A stretch of DNA of 64,000 bases, from positions 5,456,001 to 5,520,000 of the forward strand of contig JBHGNT010000021.1 in NCBI GenBank assembly GCA_043228905.1. The letters run 5' to 3'. Shown here in pieces: positions 8,955-20,440 of this stretch. Every line of letters begins with the position of its first letter. Within the stretch, counting starts at the first letter, position 1. Below the pieces are notes generated by a model. It searched no databases, was not told the origin of the DNA, and worked only from the letters and a program-made list of their open reading frames with translations. A program made the translations under genes and the position numbers. The DNA comes from Azolla caroliniana (lineage: Eukaryota; Polypodiophyta).

Positions 8955-9366
8955 TAACAATCGGCAATGGTTCGGTTCGAGAGTGTCAAAACTGAACCAA
9001 ACCATGAAACCGTTTAAACCGAGCAGTTAGATAAAAATCCAAACCGTTAAAATTCCGGTTTCGGTTTTTCAACTTAGGTCAAAATTCAAATTTTAATTTT
9101 AATTTTTTTAAATTTTAAAGATTTTTCCTAAAATGTGAGAATTAGGCTGAAAAAAAGGTTTGTTTATAGAAATTATTTACAATGATTTAAAAACCATCAA
9201 ACTTCAGAACTAAACCGTTCACCCCCCCAACCCCCCTCCAAACCAAACTGAAGTGAAATCAAACCATTAAAAAACTCTTGGATCTGAACCGAACCGAACC
9301 GTTGAAACCGGTAAGCCGCGGTTGCGCAGTTCGGTTCGGTTCAAACCGAACCTTGGCCGATTGTTA
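8955..9366 (+). mobile_element. hAT-like MITE, 412 bp
   Basis: TIRs start TAACAATCGGCAATGGTTCG and end CCGATTGTTA. The perfect 8-bp target duplication GTTGGAGA lies at 8947-8954 and 9367-9374. Subterminal CGGTT/AACCG clusters and an AT-rich block after an AACTTAGGTCAAAATT motif match the right part of the 1086-bp element in reverse, so both belong to one family. It lies about 100 bp upstream of the thioesterase start codon. Confidence 0.88.
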
Positions 9367-9464
9367 GTTGGAGATCATATTGTAAACTTTAAAGTATAAA
9401 GGTAAAATTGGAGGCCTATATGTACTTGTAAATTGAAGGCAGGAAGGACACAGAAGAAGTAATC

Positions 9465-11246
9465 ATGGGATCCTCAGAGAAGAAGGAGAAGAGAGATTTG
9501 GAGGCATGGGAGGAGCCATGGGAGGAGCCTCTGAAGCATATTGGGTTCAGGATTACACGACTGGATTCTCTCTGTGTGCAGGGCCTTTTTGTTGTCAGCC
9601 ATAGCTCATGCCAGGTTTCATTCCTTTACTCTGCTCTGTTTTGCTCTGTTCTCTTTTCCCCTGTTTCTCATTCATTCTGTTATCTTAGAGTAAAGGCACT
9701 CCAATTTAACCTTACCTCTTTTTGTAAAGTTTTTAGAAAGAAAAAAATTTACGATAAATATACAGAGAAAAATACAGAGCTACTCTTTACGATCTATTGG
9801 ATAACTGGGAGTTTTGAAGTTTGTGAACTAAGCTATCCATCCATCAAATGGATTAGTCCTGATAGTGTTGATTTATTTCTGTTGCTCTCTTACACTTTGG
9901 GGACGATAGCTGTCTGCACAATTTTTGTGACACGTATGGTTGCCTGATGCAATGGAATGACCCACACCACTGTAAGCTTTGATACATGCTTTGTGGCTGT
10001 AGGAATTTTTGTCATAATGTGATCTTTGTCCTCATTTGAGTACATCCCAGATAGGTGGAATAACAGCCTTATTAGGATTCATAGTTCCCTCACTCGTAGG
10101 GACTAATTTTATACGATATTTGATGAACTTCACCCTCTTCACTCATGAATTTGGCTTCATGAAGCACGTTAATTTCGTCATGTGTGAATCAAAGACCTGC
10201 GAGGGTAACTTTGATGTTTTGTTATTGATCTCTTTTCCCAAACTGTTCTGTTTCTATTGAAATGCAATTCTTGTTTGTGTAATAATTTCTTTAGTGTAAG
10301 TTGATATTCCTGATGGTTGATAAGGTCATTACATGAGCCACTTAAGCTTGTATTGTGAAAACTAAATCTAGAAAGCCGAAACATTAGGACAAAAGTGTTG
10401 GCCACATAGTCTAAAACTGACAAACAGAACTGCTAAATATAATAGTATTGCCATATTTGAGGCTGAGCCCACAGGTCTAAGGTTACAAAGCAGTAACTAT
10501 CATGGATTGAACGAATGATGAGCAAAAGAAGGGAGTAGCTAATTCTTCATTACCACTACACCATTAATTTGTTTATAGTTCTTCTTTAATATGTTTGTAT
10601 TAGGGCAACATGCTTTCACAAGTCATATTCATTTAGTGGTTCACGATATGCTTGATGAATTATTTTTGTCATATACTAATGTTGTAGCCATTTGGAGTGC
10701 TACATGGAGGGGTTTCAGCAATGATTGCAGAATCTCTAGCAAGTGCTGGTGCTGTTGTTGCTTCAGGTTACAAGCGTGTTGCAGGAGTTCAATTGACTAT
10801 CAATCACTTGAAAGCAGCACCCATAGGAACGGAGATATTCGTATCAGCTAAGCCTGTTCATGCTGGCAAAAGAATGCACGTAATGCATGCTTTTTTTCAC
10901 TTTTCTTTTTCAAGTAGGTTAAAGGACACCAAAATACCCTTTCTCTAACATATTGGATATTCAAAATCTACTAGATTTACCCTCTCGTATTATAAACCTT
11001 TAAAGTCCTTTAAAATATCTATAGGTTCAAGGTAACTCTAGTAGATTTTGATCAGCTGCTTGAATTTTGCAGGTGTGGGATGTAACATTCTTAAAGTCTG
11101 ATGATAACTCTTCCCCATCAGTCTCAGAAGAAGTTTCTGAAGGTGGCATACTAATAGCAGTCTCAAGAGTTACTCTCATGGTTCATCTGTCAGATGAAGG
11201 TTTGGATATAAAATACCAAAACCAGTCAATCAAGTCTAAACTATAA
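9465..11246 (+). CDS. DHNAT: 1,4-dihydroxy-2-naphthoyl-CoA thioesterase (hotdog fold), peroxisomal, 3 exons
   Basis: Exons are 9465-9614, 10688-10879 and 11073-11246, all joined in phase 0 by GT-AG introns, giving 171 aa. The hotdog domain spans most of the protein, with the signature PFGVLHGGVSAMIAESLAS (HGG at 56-58, Glu65 as candidate catalytic acid), then GVQLTINHLKAAPIG, GKRMHVWDVTF and ISRVTL-like SRVTLMVHL. By memory this matches plant DHNAT, which releases CoA from DHNA-CoA in peroxisomes during phylloquinone synthesis. The last three residues are SKL, a canonical PTS1 peroxisome signal, which also supports the third exon and the stop. Other acyl-CoA substrates are possible. The first exon (MGSSEKKEKRDLEAWEEP) is less conserved, and another start cannot be excluded. 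The neighbouring PPR gene is convergent. Confidence 0.88.
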
Positions 11247-12486
11247 AAGTAGACTCACTAGATTTAGAGATGGAGAAATCAAATGCATGAAGTTCTTTAT
11301 CTCTCTAATCAACACAAAGAAAGGATGTAGCAAAAGGCTTTATTAGTGTGGAATGACGAGTCAATTCCAACGAGGAATTACTGCACTTTTTGATAATTCT
11401 TGGTTCTTTACAAAACATGTTGAAACTTCTTCAATTATTTCGTTGGCATAGATGGGACACCATTTCATTTGTAACTTCTTCATGTGAGGGGTTGTGTTTT
11501 TATACCCATGAGGATGTTTGTTTACATGTATCTAGACACTGTTATTGTACAGTCTGAAGATGCAATTGTTGTCTAGCGTTATATCCCATGCTGAAGCACC
11601 AGAATGCATTCTTGTCTAGCGCAATCACCAATAATTATGCTGGGATCAATTCAAAACCAGCTGTAAGAATGATATAACACGTGATTATCTTTGATTTTTC
11701 CACCAAATTCTCTTTTGATCAACTTTCACATATGTAAGTGAACTAAAATATGGATATAGTACATTCATTGGCCTTGGCAGCCCACCTATATTTCTTTACA
11801 TTATGGAGAAGCATGCTTAATATGTGACATACATGCCAACATGTATCTACGAGCACAATGTCTTTCACCACTGATCCTTGCTTTCAAACCTGCATGAAAC
11901 TCATTTGAATACAGTCACCATGACATGTGTTACTATATCAGAATAAAAGCTACTTTCTTTGTCTGCAACATTCTAAGGAATTCAAGGCTTTACAGTGCTG
12001 CACAAAGCCCCCATGCATTTAACATATCCACCAACCTAGATACAATGCATTTCATGACAAAAACTATCATTGGAATTTGGTAACAAAATTTCTTATACCT
12101 ATATCAAGACATTCCATTCGACATATGTTTAAATACAATGAAGCTTTGATATGATAAAGGCACTGTTATGCTTTCACTGTTCTCTCATGTGACATTTCAC
12201 ATAGCATTTTCAATCTTGACATAATATTTTCAAAAGCTCAATTATCCAGCTTGCCATAGACCAATTATGCTGAGCATATCAATATAATCTGCCTTACAGT
12301 GTTATGTCTGTACTTTCATAATATTACAGTTCATATCATTGCACATTAAAAATCATAATATTTTACATTAGAATCTGTTGTTGACATATCTTGCCATCCC
12401 TTTTCAGCATTCTTATGGCGTTCATGAAATATCTTTCTAGTGACACTTATATAGAATTGATACTTTTTTCATCTGTACCAATCACA
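11247..12486. other. Convergent intergenic region, no gene seen
   Basis: AT-rich sequence between the 3' ends of the thioesterase (plus) and the PPR gene (minus). It should contain both 3' UTRs. Only short open frames occur, and no repeats stand out. Confidence 0.5.
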
Positions 12487-14789
12487 CTACACATCTTGGC
12501 TTCTTCTAAGCATCATTTTCACTTTCATGGCCTCAATTGTTTCTGCATCTTCATGCATCCTTGCAGCAACATAAATGTTCGACATACAAGCATAAGCTGC
12601 ACCACTAAGAGGATCAAGCTGAATTGCCTGATCAAAAGCTAATCTTGCAAGCTTCACATTACCCCACTTTTGGCAAGCACCCAAAATGGCAATCCATATT
12701 GGATAATCAAAAGTCAGCATATCCTTCATTACAGACATTGCTTCATCAAAATATCCAGCACGGCCAAAAAGATCGACCAAACAAGTCTGATGCTCTATAA
12801 CTGGCAGAATGCCATATTTTTGGCTCATATCTATAAAATATGTTTGGCCTTCTTCTACTAATCCTGAATGACTACATGCACATAGAACACAAAGAAGAGT
12901 GACTACATCTGGAGAAAGCTTCTCATTTTGCATCTGATTGAAACAGTTAAGTGCTTCCTCGCTCTGGCCTTGCTGAGCATACCCCAATATCAATGCATTC
13001 CAAGCCGCTACATCTCTTACAAGAAGTTCATCAAAAACCCCTCGTGCTTTTCTTAATTCACCACATTTGGCATACATGCCCATCAATGAAGTTCCTAAAA
13101 CAGTATCTTCTTGCAGCAATCCCCTACTAACAATATCATTGTGAATTTGTATACCTTTATCAATAGCACCCGTGTTGCCACACGCCCTTAGAATGCAAAT
13201 AAATGTTACTGAATCTGGCGAAAGACCCTCATTTTGCATTTGTTCAAAACAACTCACAGCTTCCTGATCCATGCCTTTTTGGACATATCCACCAATAAGG
13301 GCAGACCAAGAGGCTACAGTTCTTATAGGAAGCTCCTCAAAGACTTCTTGCGCTTGTCCTAACTCACCACATTTTGCATACATTCCAATCAAAGCTGTGC
13401 CAAGAACAGAGTCTTTTACCAACAGTCCATTATTGACTATTTCTTTGTGAATTTGTTTCCCCTTGTCAAGTGCTCTTATGATGCCACATGCCTTCAATAT
13501 GCAAGTGAAAGTTATTGCATTGGGCGATAAACCATCATTTAGCATCCCCTCAAGACATTCTAATGCATCTTCACTTTTACCATGCTGCGAATATCCGGCA
13601 ATTAGTGCATTCCAGGAGGCTACATCCCGAATCAGAAGTTTATCAAGCACTTGCTTTGCTTGTGTGAAAGCACCACATTTGCCATACATGTCCACCAGAG
13701 AATTACCAAGCTCAATATGCTTTCCCAGCAAAGCCCTACTGACTATGTCTTCATGAATTTGTTTGCCCTTCTCAAGTGCTCCTATAGAGCCACATGCCTT
13801 CAAAATGCATGTAAAAGAGACAGCATTTGGAGAAAATCCATTCTTTTGCATCTCATCAAAACAATGCATTGCATTTTCACTCTTACCTTGTTGAGCATAA
13901 GCTGCAATCATGGAGTTCCATGAGATCACATCCTGAAAAGGAAGATCATCAAGCACTTCTTGCGCTTTTGTGAATGCACCACATTTGGCATACATGTCCA
14001 CAAGAGCATTCCCAAGGTTAATATGCTTATTTAGCAACCCTTTATTCACAATCTCTTCATGGATCTGTTTGCCTTTGTCAAATGCTTTTGCGATACCGCA
14101 AGCATTCAAGATGCAAGTAAAGGTGACAGAATCTGGAGAAATACCATCACTTTGCATGTGTTCAAAACAGTTCAATGCATCTTCAGCTTGTCCTTGTTGT
14201 GCATATCCAGCAATAAGTGCATTCCACGAGACCACATCTCGGTTCGGAATCTCAAAGAGTACTTCTCGAGCTCTCATAAGAGCTCCACATTTGGCATACA
14301 TACTAATTAAAGTGCTCCGAACATACCGATTCCGACCAAGCAATCCTGTTTTAAGCATATCGCCATGTAAACTAATACCTTTATGCAAATCTTTCTTCTT
14401 AGCACATGCCTTGAGTAAGGCTATTGAAGCAATACCCACTTCTCTATCATTCTTGACCTTTCTGACAACTTGTAGATTTGACGTAAAATCCCCTCTTTTC
14501 CTGAGCTCTTCAAACACCCAACAAGGGTTTTTCTGATCTTCAAACAGCAAAGACTCCTCTGTGATTCTATGTGTCTGCCAAAAGAAAAAATTGTCTCAAT
14601 GTATCTATGTATTTAGTGCTTAAAAGAAGGGAAACAAAGAAGGTCGATACAAACACTCACCATTGATGTAAGATTGTTACACCATTCCGAGGGCTCCTTG
14701 AAGTAATTTCTCCACAACTGATCTACTTTAAAAGACCGATGTGATGGGGTTATTGCCATATCCTCAAGCTTGAGCTTCCATCCAGACAT
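12487..14789 (-). CDS. PLS-class PPR protein, E subtype, with PDF-like N-terminal module; 2 exons
   Basis: Exon 1 is 14789-14661 and exon 2 is 14574-12487, joined in phase 0 (donor GTGAGT, pyrimidine-rich acceptor ending GGCAG), giving about 738 aa. Residues 25-75 include LWRNYFKEPSEWCNNLTS, reminiscent of the degenerate LW..YF..P..W module (PDF motif) described in plastid/mitochondrial OSB proteins. From about residue 90 come roughly six blocks of P-L-S repeats with the hallmarks MYAKCG, DVVSWNALIAGYAQQG and PDSVTFTCIL. An E-type end follows (LVDLFGRAGYFDEA, WGNVKLARLAFDQAIQLDP, YVAARMHEDAETIEAMKVK). No DYW deaminase follows. Such proteins bind organellar transcripts for editing, splicing or stability, and the target is unknown. 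The exon-1 start sits 6 codons before LEDMA. Confidence 0.85.
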
Positions 14790-15111
14790 TTATTGAATCA
14801 GTTGCAACAGAGCTTCAAACAACAGAGCCGAACCATGGATGTGTTACAACAACTTCTACAGAACCCAATGTGGGATATGGACTGTGTAGCTAATTCATTT
14901 TCCTACATGGGTCCAAAAAGGTTTGGCCTAGCCTTTAGAGTTGTTCATTCCATCGAGAGCCTTTACTCCTCGGAGCTACCCGATTGATTGCCGGGCATTG
15001 CGGATTACCTCGAGTTATATATATGCGTATATCCTATACAGTTCAGCCGTGCCCATATTGTGGACCATCCGGATTATATACATGAATATATGCATGTGGT
15101 TCGATGCCCAA

Positions 15112-15425
15112 GTTGTGGACGACCTAGATTACGTTCAATTTTGGTGTTGGTTGGCTAGTTCATTCAAATGTTGTTTGCTTGTGGATGACCCAGATTACGT
15201 TCGATTTTGGTGTTGGTTGGTTCATTCAAATGTTTGTCTGGTTGTGGATGACCCAGATTACGTTCGATTTTGGTGTTGGATGGTTCATTCAAATGTTTGT
15301 CTGGTTGTGGATGACCCAGATTACGTTCGATTTTGGTGTTGGATGGTTCATTCAAATGTTTTCTAGTTGTGGACGACCCAAATTACGTTCGATTTTGGTG
15401 TTGGTTGGTTCGTTCAATGTTGTCT
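15112..15425 (+). repeat. 63-bp minisatellite, about 5 copies
   Basis: The unit starts GTGGATGACCCAGATTACG, continues TTCGATTTTGGTGTTGG and ends with a TTCATTCAAATGTTTGTC block. Copies 2-4 are almost identical, while the first and last are diverged. The unit is 21 codons long and free of stops in several frames, so apparent repeat proteins appear on both strands. There is no sign of a real gene. The flank from 14993 has a diverged CGGATTA... relative of the unit. Confidence 0.85.
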
Positions 15426-15429
15426 CACC

Positions 15430-16429
15430 ATACCTAACGCAAACTTAGGATTTGATTAGAGATGCAAAGCCCTTGTCACAGTACGCTTCGATTGTACACT
15501 TCTATGGGTTGAAAAACCCCATTCTTGACTACCTTATAGTTGAAAGACCGGAACGTAGGTACTTATCTTGCTAGAACACTTTTCCCAAGTTGTGCATTGT
15601 TGCAACTTTGGTGAAAGCTTCACGATCACAAATCAGACAATGACATGCATTGCTTCTTATAGGAAATCCTAACACAATCGATGCCTTCATGTGAAACATC
15701 AAAAAGGTGAGAAGGACACGATGGGGAGACCTAAATTTTCATAGATTTGCTTTTGAATCTTTTGAGTACCATTAATTCCTTGTATGGAGGTTTCCCATTG
15801 GTAAGAAAAGTTTGTGTTATGTTGTTGGTTGGCTTTGAAGCAAAGACTTTTAGCTTTGCCTGTAACTTGACGACCAATCTTTTCTTCCGCCTTGGATAAC
15901 TATGAGATATCCTCATTTTGAACATTGTAAATATATAACAATGGTGGTCACGTCAAGTCATTGCTATGTTGCGTTGTACGTTTTGTCTGGAAAAACCCAA
16001 AGGACCAATTCCATTTATTTTGTTATGGTTGTCTTGCGATGAAAATGGTGTGGATAAGGAGAATAAATAAACCAACCATGTCAATAAATGTGTCAATTCT
16101 TGGACTCAATTCTTATACACATGCGCATTTGGTGGATTGCTAAGTGATAATATTAGAGTACCTAATTTAGAGGAGGCTAGCCAAGAATTTTTTGTTGCTT
16201 TGTGCTTGGTTTAGTTCTTGGGATTTTTTTATACAAGAACACACCCTCAAGAAATATGAGCAAGTAGGGCGAAGCTCGCAAAGAGTGCACATATAAGTAA
16301 GTGAGCATAATCTCAAATATATGATCATGAAGAGTTTGAACTGGATACACTAGATATGAAATACATTGTTAAAATATCATCACCGCCATTTCACTTGAGG
16401 ATGGGAAGTGAAATTGATGTTATTAAATG
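15430..16429. other. AT-rich, no gene seen
   Basis: Only short open frames with no recognisable domain. It may include further decayed transposon sequence upstream of the LINE piece. Confidence 0.4.
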
Positions 16430-17380
16430 CTATGATGATCCGAGTGTTGCTTTATGGATTGAAAGTGTGCGGTGGCAGTGAGCACTATCTCAGTAAGTAC
16501 ATGGAATGAAATAGAGAAAATCCAAAATTCGTTTGGATGCAAACAATTGGGGGTAAAATCTTCAGAATTCTACAATAACATATTATTAAAAACATATGCT
16601 CAGCCCATAGAGGTACTAGCCATACAAAGAGGAGACAAGTATATCACAAAAGTCAAGAATATGCTCAAACACAAATTGCCAAAAAAGGCTTGGAACATAT
16701 GATGCAAGGTACAAAAAACCAATAAAGGTAAAATTCCTCTCATCTAGCTAGGTGCTTGACATTATGAAATGGTCTAAATTACAGGGAGTATAATATCTTT
16801 TGGAACTCTCAATTGATGCTAAGAAGTATGTGGGTATTAAGGGTAAATCGATAGAGGCACTAAAAGTATGAAGTGGCCAATTGCTAAAATGTCAAAATTG
16901 TGATATTTCATTGGAAATGTTGGCTCCAATACGAGGTGAAAATGCCAGAATGTGTCCAACCACATCTTACTACCCCCATGAGCCTAGCACTTAGAGAGCC
17001 TTATCACTTCTCCGAACTCGCTCACACAAGTTAGGTGTTGAGATAGCATAATGGCATCATAACCCAAGTATGCAAATATACAAGGTATGCAATGAAAACC
17101 CACTAGAGGATAAATATCACTTACTACTCGCATGCTAAACATATAAGATAATTCATGAGAAGTATGATGACTTATTAGACAAACATGATAATTTAAGTGC
17201 CATACTCAAATCCCTACCAAGAAGGGTGAGCACATACGTGTGTGCATTGACTTTGCATAGAGAGTTTAAATCACAAAATATTAAGCCCCTTCTTAGGAAG
17301 AAGTCACTAGAATAAATATGTTTGTTTGGTTCCATGGGTAAAAAATTGGCCTCATGGACCATAAAAGTTGTATTGCCTAA
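16430..17380 (+). pseudogene. Decayed LINE 3' region
   Basis: The frame at 16435-16700 gives VLLYGLKVCGG, then STWNEIEKIQNSFGCKQLGVKSS, PIEVLAIQRG and YITKVKNMLKHKLPKKAWN. This is the conserved region C-terminal to the reverse transcriptase in plant LINE-type elements, where a spacer asks who the ancestor of W.EIE..Q..FL...LGVK is. Frameshifts and stops abound. The sequence continues to about 17380 and matches, in inverted orientation, the copy at 47600-48430 block by block. Confidence 0.6.
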
Positions 17381-18519
17381 CTCTCTAAACCCAAGTGGTT
17401 ATAGGAAGTTAGCGAACAAATTTTCCAAAGGACATGCAAATGGTAAGCTTTGGAGAAACCTAAAGGGAAATGTGTTGAAGTTTATGGTAGCTCAAGTCTT
17501 TTGTACTTGTCTACACCATGTAAGAAGCTATAATGCAATACAAAATGGGAAAGATTGTGTTTTATTGTTCTCTTTCATATATGTCTCACTGCTTTCCTAT
17601 GAAGGATATGAGGGTGTATTAAGAAATTGGTCACGACTCACTCATAAGCCATGATTGTTTAGGTTATTTGTCTTTATTCTACCTTTGTTGGATGGTGTGG
17701 GGAAAACACAAAATATAGATCGTATAGTTCACGTACACGTTCCATCCAAGTTGGATTGCCTGGCCCTTATAATGATCAACCCTTTCTATTATTTGGAGCT
17801 TTCATTATATTATTGTCTATTGCATATGTGTGCATATTTAGGATGATTCGTGTGGTATTGCTAATCAACACTAATGTTATATGGTACCAATCTGTTAACC
17901 AATTACTCCTATATTTGTTGTTATGCACTTGTGCCCTTTCCGCGTAGGATAGTCCTAACATATTATTCACAAGAATGGTGTGTACTTATTAGAAGAAATG
18001 CATAAATTCAATAAAAAAATGTGTAGTTTGTGAAGAGATCCATATAAAGTGGATTGTGATTGGTTGGTATATCACATATCTAGCTTTGAGCAGATAAGGC
18101 ATCGATAGTAACCTTGGGATTGTGTGTGTGCGCACGCACGTGCAATTATTGTAGAGTAAACATCATGATGTTGATGCAACATGCTTGAAAATAAGTGATT
18201 ACAATGACAAATAAAATAGTGAAACAAGTACATCCACTTCAAGCCATTTTTGCTACAATTTAGTGTTGCACTATCTAATGGAAAATCAGTGCTCCATAGC
18301 CCATTAATCCACATAATATACATTAGAATTCTTAGCGTAAACATAATTGTTAATTTTCAATAGTATTTTTAATCGGTATTGGGCAATTGATGTAGAGCTC
18401 GAGATACATTAGAATGAGTATGTGTGGATAACAAGAAGTATGCATGCAATTATCTCAACTACATGGATAAAATGGAAAATGTATGTTAGTTTTTGTATTT
18501 CATGGTTGTATAAGTCAAG
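17381..18519. other. AT-rich, no gene seen
   Basis: Short open frames only (for example 17322-17654). Some may be tail sequence of the LINE family seen just upstream. Confidence 0.4.
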
Positions 18520-20110
18520 TCAAAAAAGTAATGGTCATCTTAAGTTGGGATGTGTACACATTAGCACGTGAATTGGCATGTGACAATCATGAATGTTTCC
18601 TAAAACTTGCATCCAACTACAAAGGCCACATTTGTATATTTTATATCACCTTTACAATTTGAACAATACCCAAGAAAACAAGTTTAGTAATAGATCAAAT
18701 GAAAATTAACATTTACTTCTACATATTAATTCGCTTGAAAGATGAAGAGAAACCATGATTTAAACTTACTTAGAATGGGCAAAGAAAGGATGCCCCCGAA
18801 CAGTTTGATATTGTCACGAACGAATGTTGATTTATAATAAAAAAATGTGGTATTTTTAAGTTGGCATGTGTGACATATCAATGTTTGATTGCGAAGGTTC
18901 CCCCCTTTGTGTATAAGTTGGATGTACAAAAAATAGGACAAACAATTGGAAGTCGAAAAAATATTAGCATGTGAATCGGCATGCGAGGATTTGAACACTT
19001 CCCCAAATCGTTCATCTAACTACTAGTGGCAAACAAGGTCACGCTTGGAAATTTTCATCTTGTCAATACCATTTATTTGAACAAGGCCCAATAAAGTATT
19101 CCTCCCTTTACCACATGATCAACTAAAACTGAATAACTAGTTCTGCCAATGTAAGTGTCTAAATGGAGGACGTGCATTTCATGCTTACATGAAATGAGAA
19201 AAGAATGAATGTGTCCTAACTACTTGCCAATATTAGGGTAACATTTTGACATTGTGATGAATGAATGTGAGTTCTAAAAACAAAAAAAACACGATAGTTA
19301 TGTTGACATTACAACATGATCAAGTAAAAGCACGTTCTACCGATGAAGTGACTCAAAAGAGGAAGTGCATCCATGCTTCATACTACTTGCCAATATCATG
19401 GTAACAATTTGACACTCTTATGAATGAATGTGGTTCTAAAGAAACAACACAATACTTTGAAGTTGACATGTGTTACGTATTAGCATGTGAATTTCAAGGT
19501 TTCCTAGTTTTGTGTAAGTTGGGTTAACCAAAAATATGGTAATTGGAAGTGTGCTTGTATACATGTGAGCATGTGAATTTGCATGTGAAAATACTTTCCC
19601 AAACTTTTGATCCAACTACTAGTAGCAAACAAGGTCACATTTGTATCTTTTTCTTTGCCTATAACTTTCAAACAAGGCCAAATAAAGTATTCCAAGTTTA
19701 CTAACCGACAGAGTAAAAACATGTTGCTAGTTCTATCAATGAATTATTTTAGAAGCGGAAGTGCATACATTATTGAAACTTACTCACGTGAAGCAAAAAT
19801 GCATGCTCACTACGGATAACAAATTGACAATGTAACGAAGGTGAGGAAGTTGGCTCACTTAATTTATGCTTCAAATAGGCTATCGTAGGCCCCAAGATGG
19901 TGAGATAAAAATAAGTTGTCAGAAGTCCATAATAACTATGTTCACGATAGTTGGTTAAACGAAAAGTTAGCAAAAGTGGAATAAACAAGTTTTTGTTTGA
20001 AGTTGAGGGGGACAAAAATGTAAGGATTCACATTAAATTTCAAAAATCCAAGTACATTTCAAACTCGAGCCAAACACATCATAGCAAGCTAGAAACTTTC
20101 ACATTGGACC
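18520..20110. repeat. Degenerate tandem repeat array
   Basis: Blocks recur at about 18562, 18963 and 19567 with the shared order TTAGCACGTGAATTGGCATG, a cluster of TTCCCAAA..., CATCCAACTACTAGTGGCAA, ACAAGGTCACATTTGTAT, then AACAAGGCCCAATAAAGTATTCC. An accompanying motif (ACTACTTGCCAATAT...GGTAACA...TTTGACA) recurs near 19222 and 19382. Divergence is high. No coding frame is present. Confidence 0.6.
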
Positions 20111-20440
20111 AACTAATGTGGGCTTTTGTAAGTGACATGCACATGTAGGGTGAATTGTGAGATGGAGAAACATCAAGGCATTAACAACTTGTGTCATGTT
20201 TCACTTAGTGAATCAACAACGAATGCGTCAACAATCACTATATCTCAAACTTGTGCCGAACACATCATAACAAGCTGAAAACTTTCACATTGCAGCAACG
20301 AATATGTGCTTTTATAAGTGATGAGCACATGTAGGATGAATTGTGGGATAGAGGAACATCAAAGCATTAACAAGATGTGTCGTGCTTCACTCAGTGGACC
20401 AATGACAACTACTTCAACAATCATGTTTGCATACGGAGAT
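20050..20440. repeat. Tandem duplication of about 190 bp
   Basis: The segment at about 20060-20240 (CGAGCCAAACACATCATAGC, CTTTCACATTGGACCAACTA, GTGACATGCACATGTAGGGT, GAAACATCAAGGCATTAACA) is repeated at about 20248-20440 with roughly 80 percent identity by eye. Confidence 0.7.

Noticed and set aside
13463-14536. Plus-strand frames of 90-188 codons opposite the first PPR gene
   Set aside because: They are antisense shadows of the repetitive PPR coding sequence.
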